Assembly (NCBI GenBank): GCA_025062105.1
Contig: JANXAQ010000146.1
Coordinates: 1-53,886, forward strand
Length of the DNA: 53,886 bases
Reading direction: 5' to 3'
Source: Thermoguttaceae bacterium
GTDB taxonomy: Bacteria; Planctomycetota; Planctomycetia; Pirellulales; Thermoguttaceae
Part shown: positions 9,651 to 18,252 of the stretch, one piece after another
How positions within the stretch are numbered: the first letter of the stretch is position 1
How the letters are laid out: each line of letters begins with the position of its first letter
Program-made: the position numbers and the translations under genes
The notes under the pieces: model-generated
The model's input: only the letters and a program-made list of their open reading frames with translations
What the model was told of the DNA's origin: nothing
The model's database searches: none

Positions 9651-9793
9651 TTGAGTTTTGCCATTTTGGCTCTTGGCATGGAAAAGGGATGCTCTAACTG
9701 GTTGCAATAATTAGAGAAAATTGTGGGCCGAAGGGGAGATATTGCCGTAACTACAGGAATCAAAACAATCCAGGGAAAATGGCAAAAGCCGAC
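9651..9793 (-). repeat. B-family inverted-repeat element, copy B2
   Basis: Bounded by TTGAGTTTTGCCATTTTGG and AAAATGGCAAAAGCCGA, with the reversed B interior CTCTAACTGGTTGCAATAATTAGAG and CGTAACTAC. Just downstream the phrase AAAGCAGAAGTTTC occurs twice before flgB. Confidence 0.75.
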
Positions 9794-9868
9794 TTTCCAA
9801 AAAAAGCAGAAGTTTCTCTAAAGCAGCAGTTGTGAGAAAAAGCAGAAGTTTCCGGCAGAGGATCAGCC

Positions 9869-10291
9869 ATGTATGAAAGCCTGTTTCAGGCCACCACCTT
9901 GCCCATTTTGCAGCAGGTAGTCAGTTTCAGCCAGGCTAGGCATCAGGTATTGGCCAGTAATATTGCCAATCTGGATGTGCCGGGCTACCGAGCCAAAGAT
10001 CTGCCGGTCGGAGAATTTCAGCGGCAATTGGCCGAGGCTATCCGCCAACGCCATGAGTTGCCCGCCTTACGCTCCCCCGGCGAACCCGAACTGCCTTTCA
10101 CAAGCCGAAATCTCCGCCCGGTAGAGCTGGAAGACCTGCCGGAAATCCTTCTCTATCATGACGAAGGCACCAAAGGCCTGGAATACCAAGTGAGCGAAAT
10201 GCTTAAGAACCAAATGCAGCATAACTTGGCTATCAGTCTGATGGCACATCAGTTCAACCTCCTCCGAGCAGCGATCAATGAAAGGACATAA
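9869..10291 (+). CDS. flgB: Flagellar basal-body rod protein FlgB
   Basis: 140 residues, normal for FlgB, a proximal rod subunit exported to the periplasm by the flagellar type III system. The N-terminal rod signature SQARHQVLASNIANLDVPGYRAKDL is clear. The C-terminal helix (VSEMLKNQMQHNLAISLMAHQFNLLRAAI) is typical. GAGGA about 7 bases upstream supports the ATG at 9869. It is the first structural gene of the locus and is followed by flgC after an unusually long 307-base gap. Confidence 0.95.
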   Translation: MYESLFQATTLPILQQVVSFSQARHQVLASNIANLDVPGYRAKDLPVGEFQRQLAEAIRQRHELPALRSPGEPELPFTSRNLRPVELEDLPEILLYHDEGTKGLEYQVSEMLKNQMQHNLAISLMAHQFNLLRAAINERT

Positions 10292-10381
10292 CGCCTTTAA
10301 CGGAAATCCAGATGGCTCTCCTATTACCTATCCACCTAGGAGGCTGGTAGGAAAGGTCCTTTCGGATGCACATAATCAGAC

Positions 10382-10424
10382 AGCCGAGAGCGGAAGTCAA
10401 AACGTGCAGACTCGCCCTTCGGCT
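10382..10424 (+). other. Compound stem-loop in the flgB-flgC gap
   Basis: AGCCGA (10382-10387) pairs with TCGGCT (10419-10424). Inside it, GCG-GA-AGTC pairs with GACT-CGC around a 10-base loop, giving an RNA-like two-tier stem. The 13-base palindrome GAAAGG-T-CCTTTC lies just upstream at about 10351-10363. The rest of the 307-base gap has higher GC than most spacers here and matches none of families A-F. Confidence 0.4.
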
Positions 10425-10598
10425 AGGAGGAAGCAGCCAAATATCTGGTAGGCGGGTAAGCCGGTGCCCAGCCGGGAAACTGGACGCTAGGAGACACCGA
10501 AACGTTCGCCGTACCTGGACTGATCCCACACTAATAAGCGATAAGTGATAAGCAAACCAAAAACCGCAAAATGCCACTTTTCCAAAAAGGCTCCTGCG

Positions 10599-11018
10599 AT
10601 GTGGAACACATTAGATATTAGTACCAGTGCATTGGTAGCGCAGCGGATTCGGCTTCATGCGATCACCAGCAACCTGGCCAATATTTCCACCACCCGGAAT
10701 GAGGAAGGGCAACCGGTGCCGTATCAACCGCGATTTGTGATTTTTCAGACAGCAGAGGACATCGGCCCGGCTGAAGCACCGGGCGTTCGAGTGGCCTCTG
10801 TGGAGGTGGAGGAGAAAGAACCGTTGTGGAAATATCAGCCTGGCCATCCCGACGCCATCCGGGAAGGGCCAATGGCTGGCTACGTCGCTTATCCGAATAT
10901 CAACATGATGACCGAAATGACCGATGCCTTAGAGGCCGCCCGAGCCTATGAGGCCAATCTAGGTGCCATTGAAATCACCAAAGATCTGCACCATCAAACC
11001 TTGCGAATCCTGGCATGA
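10599..11018 (+). CDS. flgC: Flagellar basal-body rod protein FlgC
   Basis: 139 residues, matching FlgC length, a proximal rod subunit. The N-terminus LDISTSALVAQRIRLHAITSNLANISTTR is the rod/hook family signature. The C-terminus NINMMTEMTDALEAARAYEANLGAIEITKDLHHQTLRIL is diagnostic of FlgC. The frame opens at 10545, but AAGG 8 bases upstream of the ATG at 10599 and the family N-terminus favour 10599. Confidence 0.95.
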   Translation: MWNTLDISTSALVAQRIRLHAITSNLANISTTRNEEGQPVPYQPRFVIFQTAEDIGPAEAPGVRVASVEVEEKEPLWKYQPGHPDAIREGPMAGYVAYPNINMMTEMTDALEAARAYEANLGAIEITKDLHHQTLRILA

Positions 11019-11051
11019 AAGTACATCCTCATCTAGGAGGAAAAACACTCA

Positions 11052-11198
11052 GAGCCTGTCCTAAAATCGGGATTTTGACCTTTTCCGATGGGGTTTGGAC
11101 GGAGCAGGCCTTCCATCACTGATCGTGTGAGGTTTGAGGATCCTGGGTAATTTGGAAGGGTACTGTCTTTCTCGGAGAAATCCTAGGAGAGCTTCTCT
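11052..11198 (+). repeat. D-family inverted-repeat element, copy D1
   Basis: Starts GAGCCTGTCCTAAAATCGGG, with GGATCCTGGGTAATTTGG in the interior. The right end is eroded. Confidence 0.6.
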
Positions 11199-11269
11199 GA
11201 CGATAGTTCGACTTTTGTATAAGGGAGTTAGGTTTTCAGTGGCTTTGTTCAGCGAATGAATTAACTTCA

Positions 11270-11457
11270 GGAACCTCTGCATCATTCGAGGAAGATTTTT
11301 AATACCAATTTGGTTCCTTCCGGACTGAGCCAATGTATCGGGTCGTTAGTAGTGCTTGCACCTCACATATAGGAGGTGTTAGGATGGGAGCCACTAATGG
11401 CTACCTAATCAACAGTTCATAAAGTTCTTTAGATGTTCAGGATTAACCAAAGATGCC
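11270..11457 (+). repeat. A-family inverted-repeat element, copy A3
   Basis: Starts GGAACCTCTGCATCATTCG. The core palindrome is degraded (GTTAGTAGTGCTTGC), and the right end reads ATGTTCAGGATTAACC with a worn terminus. Confidence 0.75.
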
Positions 11458-11525
11458 TCCAATAGTTCTGAGGGTTTGGAAGAGCCGAAGGGCGCGGCCC
11501 CATGGAAATTGGCAAAAGTGGAGCT

Positions 11526-11650
11526 TACTTCGACCTTTGCGATTTTTTTCTAAGTTGTTTATTTCCGAGAGTTACGACGACATCTCGTTTGGTTTACACA
11601 ATTTCCTCACTTTTCTGCAGGAGGCCTACAAAAAAGCTAAAGTTGAGCTT
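11526..11650 (+). repeat. B-family element, degenerate copy B3
   Basis: Left end TTCGACCTTTGCGATTTTTT, interior AGTTACGACGACAT and TTTACACAATTTCCT, right end AAAGTTGAGCTT. A stray B right end, GGCAAAAGTGGAGCTTA, sits at 11511-11527 just before it. Confidence 0.55.
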
Positions 11651-11967
11651 AAAGGAGGTGCTGAACGCCAGTTTTCTGCATACAAGTACCGCTCTGCCTG
11701 GAGACTCCAAACTCACTAAAACCCTTATTTTACCGAGTGTTATCAGAGGAACTGATCAGCCTGGGAACTTGCCAAAAAACGTTAATATCCCATTTCAGGA
11801 CAGCCTCTCCATGGTACCCAGACCTTCTCCTGCCTGCCAAAGCAGGGGACCAGCTGTGCTTTCCCAGCACAACCAGAGGCTGACCGATCTTCTCCCGGCG
11901 GAGAAGAAATTGATGCTATTGGAGAAAAATCAGACCAAAAGAAAGTACCAAGAGGAACCAAACGGCT
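11651..11967. other. Intergenic with a D-family fragment
   Basis: Only the right end of a D element is recognisable (CATTTCAGGACAGCCTC at about 11791-11807). A 240-codon open frame from 11502 runs through these repeats into fliE and is not a believable gene. Confidence 0.5.
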
Positions 11968-12267
11968 ATGGATTCGATTTATGGTGTGTCGCTTTCGGGT
12001 GTGGAATTAGGCCGAGTACCTTCAGTGGCCACAACCACAACCCCGACTCGATCCTTTCAAGAATTCCTGCTGGATTCAATTCGGCAGGTCAATGCCATGC
12101 AACAGGAGGCGGATCGGGCGGTGGAACAGTTGATGAGTGGCGGGCCGGCAGACCCAGCCGAGGTACTGACCGCTGTGCAGAAAGCCGATTTGGCTTTCCG
12201 CTTGATGATGCAAATCCGCAATAAACTTCTCCAAGCGTTTCAGGAAATTCAGAACATTCGGATTTAG
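11968..12267 (+). CDS. fliE: Flagellar hook-basal body complex protein FliE
   Basis: 99 residues, the usual FliE size. FliE is the adaptor between the MS ring (FliF) and the rod and is exported early. The C-terminal signature TAVQKADLAFRLMMQIRNKLLQAFQEIQNIRI is clear. GAGGA about 12 bases upstream is somewhat distant. A larger open frame overlaps the 5' end in another phase but is made of repeat sequence. A B element starts immediately after the stop. Confidence 0.95.
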   Translation: MDSIYGVSLSGVELGRVPSVATTTTPTRSFQEFLLDSIRQVNAMQQEADRAVEQLMSGGPADPAEVLTAVQKADLAFRLMMQIRNKLLQAFQEIQNIRI

Positions 12268-12269
12268 TT

Positions 12270-12420
12270 GGATCTTTGACATTTTTGGCCTTGTGTCGAA
12301 AGAGGAAAACTCGCTCGAACTGTTCGGAATGATTAGAGTTGGGAAATTATGTGAACAAAATGCATGTACATCGTAACCGCTGGAGAAAAACTAAGTTATG
12401 GAAAATGGCAAAACTCACGC
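12270..12420 (-). repeat. B-family inverted-repeat element, copy B4
   Basis: Begins three bases after the fliE stop with GATCTTTGACATTTTTGGCC and ends AAAATGGCAAAACTCACGC. The interior has GATTAGAGTTGGGAAATT and GTGAACAAAA. Confidence 0.7.
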
Positions 12421-12470
12421 TTAGAAGCAGTTCTGGGTTGATGGACACGGAGAGATAGGAGCATCCAGGG

Positions 12471-14117
12471 ATGGAGTGGCTCACACGGACGTGGACTCAG
12501 ATCCGGGATCTTTTCTTATCGATGACGTTGGCTGCTCGACTGACCACGGTGGTGCTGGTGGGAGTGATCGTGGTCAGTTTGGGATATTTGGTCAGCTTCC
12601 GAACCGGCTCCACTGATTCCTATCTGATGGGGGGGCAGTCGTTTGGCCCGGCGGAGCTAAAGGCGATGGAGGCTGCCTTTGGCAAAGCGGGACTTACCAC
12701 CTATCAGATCGAAGGTACCCGCATTCGGGTGCCCAAAGGGCAGGAAGCCAAATATATGGCCGCTTTAGTGGAACATAATGCTTTGCCGCCGGATTTTGGT
12801 GAATTTTTGGCCAAGGCAGTGGAAACTACTAGCCCCTTTCTGACTGCCAAGCAACTAGAGAGTCGAAAGATAACAGCCAAGGAACGGGAATTAGCACTAA
12901 TCATTCGTTCTCTCCCTGGCATAGAGAAAGCAGCCGTTCTTTTCGACGCCCAAACCGAGGGAGGTCTGCGTGCTGGAGTAGTTAAAACAGCCTCCGTGGC
13001 CGTCAAAGCCCTCGGCTCTCAGCCCCTGGACCCCGAGCAGGTGCGAAAAATTCGGCATTTGGTAGCTGCCGCCTTTGCCGGCATGAAGCCGGAAAATGTA
13101 ACCGTGGCGGATCTCAATGGTCAGACTTACGCTGGCTCCGGAGATCCGGCTTCCGGCGGGAGTGCTTCCGATGATCCCTATATCGCTCGAAAACGAGAAC
13201 ACGAAAAAGATTGGCAACTGAAAATTCTCAAAGCTTTGGCTTATGTGCCAGGAGTTACCGTAACTACCAATGTGGAACTAGACCGTCAGCAAATCCACCG
13301 GACGGAAGATATCAAACACGATCCCAAACCGGTACCGATCCGAATCTCGGAAACCGAAAGCAGCCGGACCCGCGAAGGTAGCGGACCTGGTGGTCGGCCC
13401 GGATACGTGGCTCAGCAACCGAAAGCGAATGTGCCAAGTAGCGTTTCCGGCCGAACTATGTCCGAACAAGAGGAACAGTCTAAAAGCGAAACTATCAATG
13501 CTGTTTCTACTCAGCGGTCGGTTGTAGAACAGATTGGACTGACGCCCAGACGGGTAACAGCGGCTATCGGAGTACCCACCAGCTATTTTCTGCGAGTCTG
13601 GGAAGAACGAAACCCCCCTGGTGCCGGCCAAGCCCCAAAACAACCTGATGCCAATGAGCTGAAAAAAATCCGGGATGAAGAAATCCGGAAAATTCGGGAG
13701 CATGTAGCGGCTATTTTACCAGCAGCCGAGGGCGTAGCGGACAAAACCGAATTGGTTACCGTTACTGAATTTCAAGACATCCCAGGTCCAGAGATTCCCA
13801 CACCGAGTTGGCTGGAACGGTTTTGGGAGTTTTTTGCAACCAGCTGGAGCACGTTGGCCTTGGTTGGCTTGGCGGCGATGAGTCTGTGGGTGATCCGTTC
13901 GGTCAGTCGAGCCAGTCTCCCCCCGATAACAGCAGGGACAAAACTCTCTAGTCTGCCTGCCTCAGACACTGAACAAGAAGAGAGCCAAAAAAGTACCCGA
14001 CGTTCCCGGTTTGCCTCTAGTGGACCATCTCTGAAAGAAGAATTGGCTGAGATGGTGCGGGAAGACCCAGAAGCGGCGGCCAATATTCTGCGTGCCTGGA
14101 TCGGTACGCCCCAGTAA
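12471..14117 (+). CDS. fliF: Flagellar MS-ring protein FliF
   Basis: 548 residues, as expected for the inner-membrane ring that nucleates the basal body. The first transmembrane helix is at about 22-45 (LTTVVLVGVIVVSLGYLVSF). The periplasmic ring-building domains follow, with YMAALVEHNALP and KITAKERELALIIRSLPGIEKAAVLF. The second transmembrane helix is at about 455-475 (WSTLALVGLAAMSLWVI). The cytoplasmic tail ends in LKEELAEMVREDPEAAANILRAWI, the FliG-binding segment. AGGAG 9 bases before the ATG supports the start. FliG, its partner, is the next gene but lies 1.16 kb away. Confidence 0.96.
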   Translation: MEWLTRTWTQIRDLFLSMTLAARLTTVVLVGVIVVSLGYLVSFRTGSTDSYLMGGQSFGPAELKAMEAAFGKAGLTTYQIEGTRIRVPKGQEAKYMAALVEHNALPPDFGEFLAKAVETTSPFLTAKQLESRKITAKERELALIIRSLPGIEKAAVLFDAQTEGGLRAGVVKTASVAVKALGSQPLDPEQVRKIRHLVAAAFAGMKPENVTVADLNGQTYAGSGDPASGGSASDDPYIARKREHEKDWQLKILKALAYVPGVTVTTNVELDRQQIHRTEDIKHDPKPVPIRISETESSRTREGSGPGGRPGYVAQQPKANVPSSVSGRTMSEQEEQSKSETINAVSTQRSVVEQIGLTPRRVTAAIGVPTSYFLRVWEERNPPGAGQAPKQPDANELKKIRDEEIRKIREHVAAILPAAEGVADKTELVTVTEFQDIPGPEIPTPSWLERFWEFFATSWSTLALVGLAAMSLWVIRSVSRASLPPITAGTKLSSLPASDTEQEESQKSTRRSRFASSGPSLKEELAEMVREDPEAAANILRAWIGTPQ

Positions 14118-14236
14118 CTATTCATGAAACAAGTAATACGCCCCCGAAAAGCCCTTTCTATGAGAAAAGCACTTTATAACAAAATGAGTATTTCTACCAT
14201 CCTCCAAGGAGGTAAGGAGCACATGAGAAGCTGCTT

Positions 14237-14422
14237 GGAACCTCTGCATAATTCTAAGGATATATTTTTATACTACTTTGGTTACCATCGTTACTAACCC
14301 AATCTATAGGGCTCCTAACATTGCTAGCATCCTACATATAGTAGGGGTTTAGAGGGACAACCCACCTAAGCAATTGAAAGTTCACATAGTTGATTATATG
14401 TTCAGTATTTTGCGAAACTTCC
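14237..14422 (+). repeat. A-family inverted-repeat element, copy A4
   Basis: Starts GGAACCTCTGCATAATTC. The core is CTAACATTGCTAGC, and the right end is TATGTTCAGTATTTTGCG with a damaged terminal repeat. Confidence 0.8.
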
Positions 14423-14667
14423 TATAGATTTTCATCTTGTCAGAGGTTGTTGGATTCTTGTGTTTCCATAGATCTTCAAAACGTCAAACTTAAGCAGCGT
14501 CGATCCAACGGGCGATCACTTCAAAAACTATCGGAAACCTCAAAATCCTAATGCCAAGGAGAGGTTTTTCGTTCGCCTTTTGCCAATTTTTGGAACGACT
14601 TTTATTTCGAGGAGTTCGGTGTTGAAGATCCTTCGGTGAGCAAAAAGGTAACTTCGATATTGTACCG

Positions 14668-14835
14668 GTTCAGCCGAATGAAACAATTTGCCTCTCCGCT
14701 GCCTAAGCGAGGCTGGGAGGGGAACTCATCCGGCTGGGCACAAAAAGTCCTCCTTGTTTGCCTCTTCCGCTGTCTCACAAACTTCTAGCAACATCGGAAA
14801 GAGGGGAAAACATGAGCGTACTGCATTGGGCTAAC
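14668..14835. repeat. E-family inverted-repeat element, copy E2
   Basis: Bounded by GGTTCAGCCGAATGAAAC and TGCATTGGGCTAACC. It lies 14 bases before B5. Confidence 0.6.
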
Positions 14836-14848
14836 CTCTTACCCATTC

Positions 14849-15003
14849 TAAGCTCGACTTTTGCCAATTTTAGCTTCCTCCCGGAGGGGAAAAGTTCTAG
14901 CTTCTTGTAACTATTGGACTTAGGGAATTCGGTGAGCAAAAGGATGTTTCGGCGTAAGTCTTGGAAGCAAAAGCAGTTAGGAAAAATGGCAAAAGTCGAG
15001 CTA
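14849..15003 (-). repeat. B-family inverted-repeat element, copy B5
   Basis: A clean copy: left AAGCTCGACTTTTGCCAATTT, right AAAAATGGCAAAAGTCGAGC, with about 20 bases of matching terminal repeat. D2 follows directly at the CTAAGAGG junction. Confidence 0.85.
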
Positions 15004-15004
15004 A

Positions 15005-15114
15005 GAGGGTGTCTCCTACCCTCCAGACCCCTTAACACCGGGGATTTTGGGATTCTGGGGAATTTAGGAAGGGAACCTCCTTTTATCATAGAAAATGCTT
15101 TTTAGGACAGCCTC
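15005..15114 (+). repeat. D-family inverted-repeat element, copy D2
   Basis: Starts AGAGGGTGTCTCC and ends TTTTTAGGACAGCCTC, joined head-on to B5. It is shorter than other D copies. Confidence 0.7.
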
Positions 15115-15277
15115 TAAGGGTGAGTAGATTTGAAGGAGGCAGTGCCCCGGGAAAAGGGCAAAGATCGAGCTTAGATAGGCTCTGGGGCCTATCTTTTGGG
15201 GTTCAGAAGGAGAGGGGCAAAACGGAGAATCGCCGAGCGGCCAAAGAGGAATGATCCACTTTTTATATCTCAGTTAA

Positions 15278-16288
15278 ATGACCATGAGCACCAATGAGGG
15301 AATTCGGAAGGCAGCCATTTTACTTTCGGCCCTAGAAGGCCCAGTAGCCCAAATGCTTTGGAGCCGATTAAGTGCGGCACAAGCAGAAGAGGTACGCAAG
15401 GCTCAGACGGAGTTGGGGCCTCCGGATCCAGCCGAACAGCGGCGGGTTTTGGATGAATTCCTGAGGTTGGCAGTAATTCGGCCAAAACAAGAGGTCTCAG
15501 GGCTGGATTTGACCACTTTGGCCGAGCAGCGACGAGCCGCCGAAGCCCCAGCCACATCGTTGCGTTCCTCCCAGAGTAAACCTTTTGGGAGTCTCCAACA
15601 TGTGGAGGTGGAGAGTTTGGTTCGTGCGTTGATAGGGGAACGGGCGCAGACAGTAGCGTTGGTGTTAGCACATTTACCAGCTCGACAAGCGGCTGGAGTC
15701 TTGCAACGTCTGGAACCGAACCTGCAAAAAGAGGTGGTTCACCGACTGGTGCAATTAGAAGAAACATCGCCAGAAATTTTACAAGAAGTGGAATCGGTGC
15801 TCCGATCCCGGCTTGCTCAGGAGATTTCCATTCCTCGGCGGCAAATAGCTGGGCTGGTTGCTCTGGCCAACATCCTTCAAGTGGTGGATCGAGCTACCAG
15901 CCGACGCATCCTGGCTCAGATCGATGCTCTGGATCCTGCCTTGGCGGATCGGCTGGCAACAAGCCGATCTGTTCAGGTACGTTTTGAGGAATTGATCGGT
16001 TTGGATGCGGTTTCACTTCGTCGCCTGATCATGGCAGCAGATTTTGAAGTGCTCGTTTTAGCGTTGACCGGGGCAGAGCAGGTTTTGGTGGATCGGGTTT
16101 TGGATCTGATGCCGGAGACAGACGCCCAGGTGGTGAGGAAGCGACTCCAGAATCCTGGGCCGATTCGTCTTCGAGATGTGGAGGAAGCTCGTCGGCGCCT
16201 AGCTGTTCTGGCAGAACGATTGGCGCAAGAGGGTCAGATCCGCCTGAACGGCCAATGGCGTCGGGCAGAACAACCTTTGGCAGCATAA
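15278..16288 (+). CDS. fliG: Flagellar motor switch protein FliG
   Basis: 336 residues, normal for FliG, the rotor protein that binds FliF and transmits stator torque. The N-terminal domain (GIRKAAILLSALEGPVAQMLWSRLS), armadillo-like middle domain (about 105-215) and C-terminal torque domain (about 225-336, ending RLRDVEEARRRLAVLAERLAQEG) are in order. ATGs at 15278 and 15284 are both possible and neither has a clear ribosome site. fliH follows after a short spacer. Confidence 0.95.
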   Translation: MTMSTNEGIRKAAILLSALEGPVAQMLWSRLSAAQAEEVRKAQTELGPPDPAEQRRVLDEFLRLAVIRPKQEVSGLDLTTLAEQRRAAEAPATSLRSSQSKPFGSLQHVEVESLVRALIGERAQTVALVLAHLPARQAAGVLQRLEPNLQKEVVHRLVQLEETSPEILQEVESVLRSRLAQEISIPRRQIAGLVALANILQVVDRATSRRILAQIDALDPALADRLATSRSVQVRFEELIGLDAVSLRRLIMAADFEVLVLALTGAEQVLVDRVLDLMPETDAQVVRKRLQNPGPIRLRDVEEARRRLAVLAERLAQEGQIRLNGQWRRAEQPLAA

Positions 16289-16322
16289 GTGACAACAGCT
16301 TCAGTTGAGAAAGTCAGAGAGT

Positions 16323-16973
16323 ATGCCAGTTATTAAAGCCGGTGAACATCTAACAGCCCAATGCGTGCCGTTTAATTTTGAGGATATGGCCACCCAAGCA
16401 GTACGGTATTTGGAGAAGGTGCGAGCAGAGGCAGCGGAGATAGTGGCCCAGGCGAAGAAAGAAGCTGCTGAAATCCGGCGTCGGGCCGAAGCAGAAGGCC
16501 GACAGGCCGGGCAACAGGCGATAGCGGAAATGGTGCGGCACCAACTGGGCCAGCAATTGGCCACCTTAATGCCCGCCTTGCAGCAAGCCATCCAGCAGAT
16601 CCAGGAAGCCAGGCAGGCATGGCTCCGCCATTGGGAAAACAGTACCGTTCATTTGGCCACCCAAATTGCCGCCCGCATCATCCGACGGCAATTGGCCAAC
16701 CACCCAGACATCCCCCTGCAACTTATTCGAGAAGCCCTGGAATTGGCCACCGGAAGCACTCAAATCCGATTACTTCTCAACCCAACCGATTACCAAACCC
16801 TAAAGCCCCAGGTGGAAATGATCCTCCGGGAAATGGCGACATTGGGAGAAGTGGAAGTGGCAGCCGATCCGACAATTACCCCTGGCGGTTGCCGATTAGA
16901 AACCCAATTCGGCATCATCGACCAGCAATTGGAAACTCAACTGCGACGCATTGAAGAAGAATTGAGGGATTGA
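16323..16973 (+). CDS. fliH: Flagellar assembly protein FliH
   Basis: 216 residues. FliH is the cytosolic regulator and peripheral stalk of the FliI ATPase. A long Ala/Glu/Arg/Gln-rich coiled coil (about 25-110, VRAEAAEIVAQAKKEAAEIRRRAEAEGRQ) is followed by a compact C-terminal domain related to the V/F-type ATPase E/delta subunit (DPTITPGGCRLETQFGIIDQQLETQLRRIEEEL). The frame opens at a TTG at 16305, but I choose the ATG at 16323. Its natural partner fliI lies 1.28 kb downstream, beyond an insertion-rich spacer. Confidence 0.9.
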   Translation: MPVIKAGEHLTAQCVPFNFEDMATQAVRYLEKVRAEAAEIVAQAKKEAAEIRRRAEAEGRQAGQQAIAEMVRHQLGQQLATLMPALQQAIQQIQEARQAWLRHWENSTVHLATQIAARIIRRQLANHPDIPLQLIREALELATGSTQIRLLLNPTDYQTLKPQVEMILREMATLGEVEVAADPTITPGGCRLETQFGIIDQQLETQLRRIEEELRD

Positions 16974-17123
16974 CCACCCTCTGCCCGCAGAGCTGGCTGT
17001 TAGACACATTTTTGGGGGCTTTGCTCTCCTGATGGGACAAAATAATTGTTTCACATAGAAAGATAACGCACTTTTCAGAAGCAGCCAACTGTTCCTTTGA
17101 AGACATCGAAACATTTGGGAAAG

Positions 17124-17629
17124 AGAAACCTCTGGATAATCCTGAACATAAGGTGCGCCTTATGAATTTTGGATCCAATAGGGGGTTGGGCTGATATTTT
17201 GTGGTCAGTGTAGATGACCATGATTTGGCGAAGATAGGTCGCCCTCTGACCCATCGAACCATCGCCCTGGGAGCTTCCATCAGGGAAAGAGGCCCCGTAT
17301 TCTAGGGGCCAGGAGTTAGGTGAAGGAGGTTAAGTCCCTATATGTATATGTGGGAAGGAAAAAGGAAAGGAAAAGGGTTGGTTCTATGGGTAGGTGCTGT
17401 GGAAAGCTAGTTTTGCCAGATGGCGAAGCCTATTTTGTCTATATGACCTATGTTGCCCAGTTAACCCACAAAATTTTAGCCGCACCCTTCGGTAGGCTTT
17501 AGCTGCCCGGTATCCAAACACCAATCTATCTGGGGTGCAGCAGTGCTACTCACCCAATAGATTGGATCAGAGGCGGAAGGAACCACAATGGTATCAAAAT
17601 ATCTCCCTCGAATTATGCAGAGGTTTCCG
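17124..17629 (-). repeat. A-family element copy A5, interrupted by about 320 bases
   Basis: On the plus strand the right arm of A (AAACCTCTGGATAATCCTGAAC and on to GGATCCAATAG) occupies about 17124-17181. The rest (AGCTGCCCGGTATCCAAACACC through AATTATGCAGAGGTTTCC) occupies 17501-17629. Comparison with A1 shows these were contiguous, so the DNA between them is an insertion. Confidence 0.7.
17182..17500. mobile_element. Insertion of unknown type inside A5
   Basis: About 320 bases that split an A element. It holds a GGCCCC/GGGGCC hairpin at 17291-17310 and a 60-codon open frame (17320-17502) with no recognisable product. I do not see convincing terminal repeats or a transposase. Confidence 0.4.
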
Positions 17630-17689
17630 GATGATTTGGGGATCAGGGAGGGTTTGTTTTTGGGAACTATTTTACATATATATATACCC

Positions 17690-17786
17690 TATTCTATCTA
17701 TTCTGTGTTTTTGATCTAGCTTTCGTGATTTGCCTACAGGTACGTCCAAGTAATTCAAACGCCAACTTGTATATAACAATAAGCCC
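17690..17786 (+). repeat. C-family element, right-half fragment C6
   Basis: TATCTATTCTGTGTTT through CGCCAACTTGTATATAACAA matches the right third of C1, so this is a truncated copy. Confidence 0.55.
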
Positions 17787-18252
17787 CGGGGGGGTAAGAG
17801 ACAGAGGATGTTTCCGCAGCCCTATAGTGTGGAACTAGCCACTGTGTTCGCCGGATTAGTGAAAGGTAGTAGCGCATTTTGTACATGCTGCCACCGACTA
17901 GAAGCCCGTGCTTGTGGCGGACGAGTCCACCCATCCGAGGCCCTAGAAGGCCCTCAGGATCATATAAGCTGACAAAAGGCAGTGCATTGCTTCTTTTGGC
18001 CTGACAGGTTCCCGTCCCGCAAAAGGAGAAAAAAAAGCCGATTTCATAGGAAGCCGATCCCCTTCGAGGGAAATGTTATCGTAACAATTCCGTCAAACGA
18101 AGTTCCAACGAAGTGAGAGAAACCGGGAAAATAGGAGAGCGTTCGAGATTTTCTGGATTTCTTCGTTTCCTTTTTCCAAATTTTCTCTCCAAATGGGGAC
18201 CCTGACTGATATTTCCCTAAGCTGACCTATTACGAAAGTAGGACGTACGTCG
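17787..18252. other. Spacer before fliI, one small open frame
   Basis: No A-F element is recognisable. The stretch contains the 54-codon frame listed separately and otherwise nothing I can name. Confidence 0.4.
17808..17972 (+). CDS. Possible small Cys-rich peptide (uncertain)
   Basis: A 54-codon frame with ATG start and TGA stop. It contains a CTCCH cluster and several further charged residues in the second half. A GGGGGTAAGAGACAGAGG purine run precedes the start. I do not recognise it, and no homologous neighbour supports it, so it may be chance. The nucleotide sequence also folds locally (GCCAC/GTGGC), so an RNA is an alternative. Confidence 0.2.
   Translation: MFPQPYSVELATVFAGLVKGSSAFCTCCHRLEARACGGRVHPSEALEGPQDHIS

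Noticed and set aside
11502-12224. 240-codon open frame on the plus strand
   Set aside because: Runs through degenerate B and D repeat sequence and out of phase into fliE; no recognisable protein.
17320-17502. 60-codon frame within the A5 insertion
   Set aside because: No convincing ribosome site or similarity, and it ends at the insertion boundary; most likely chance.
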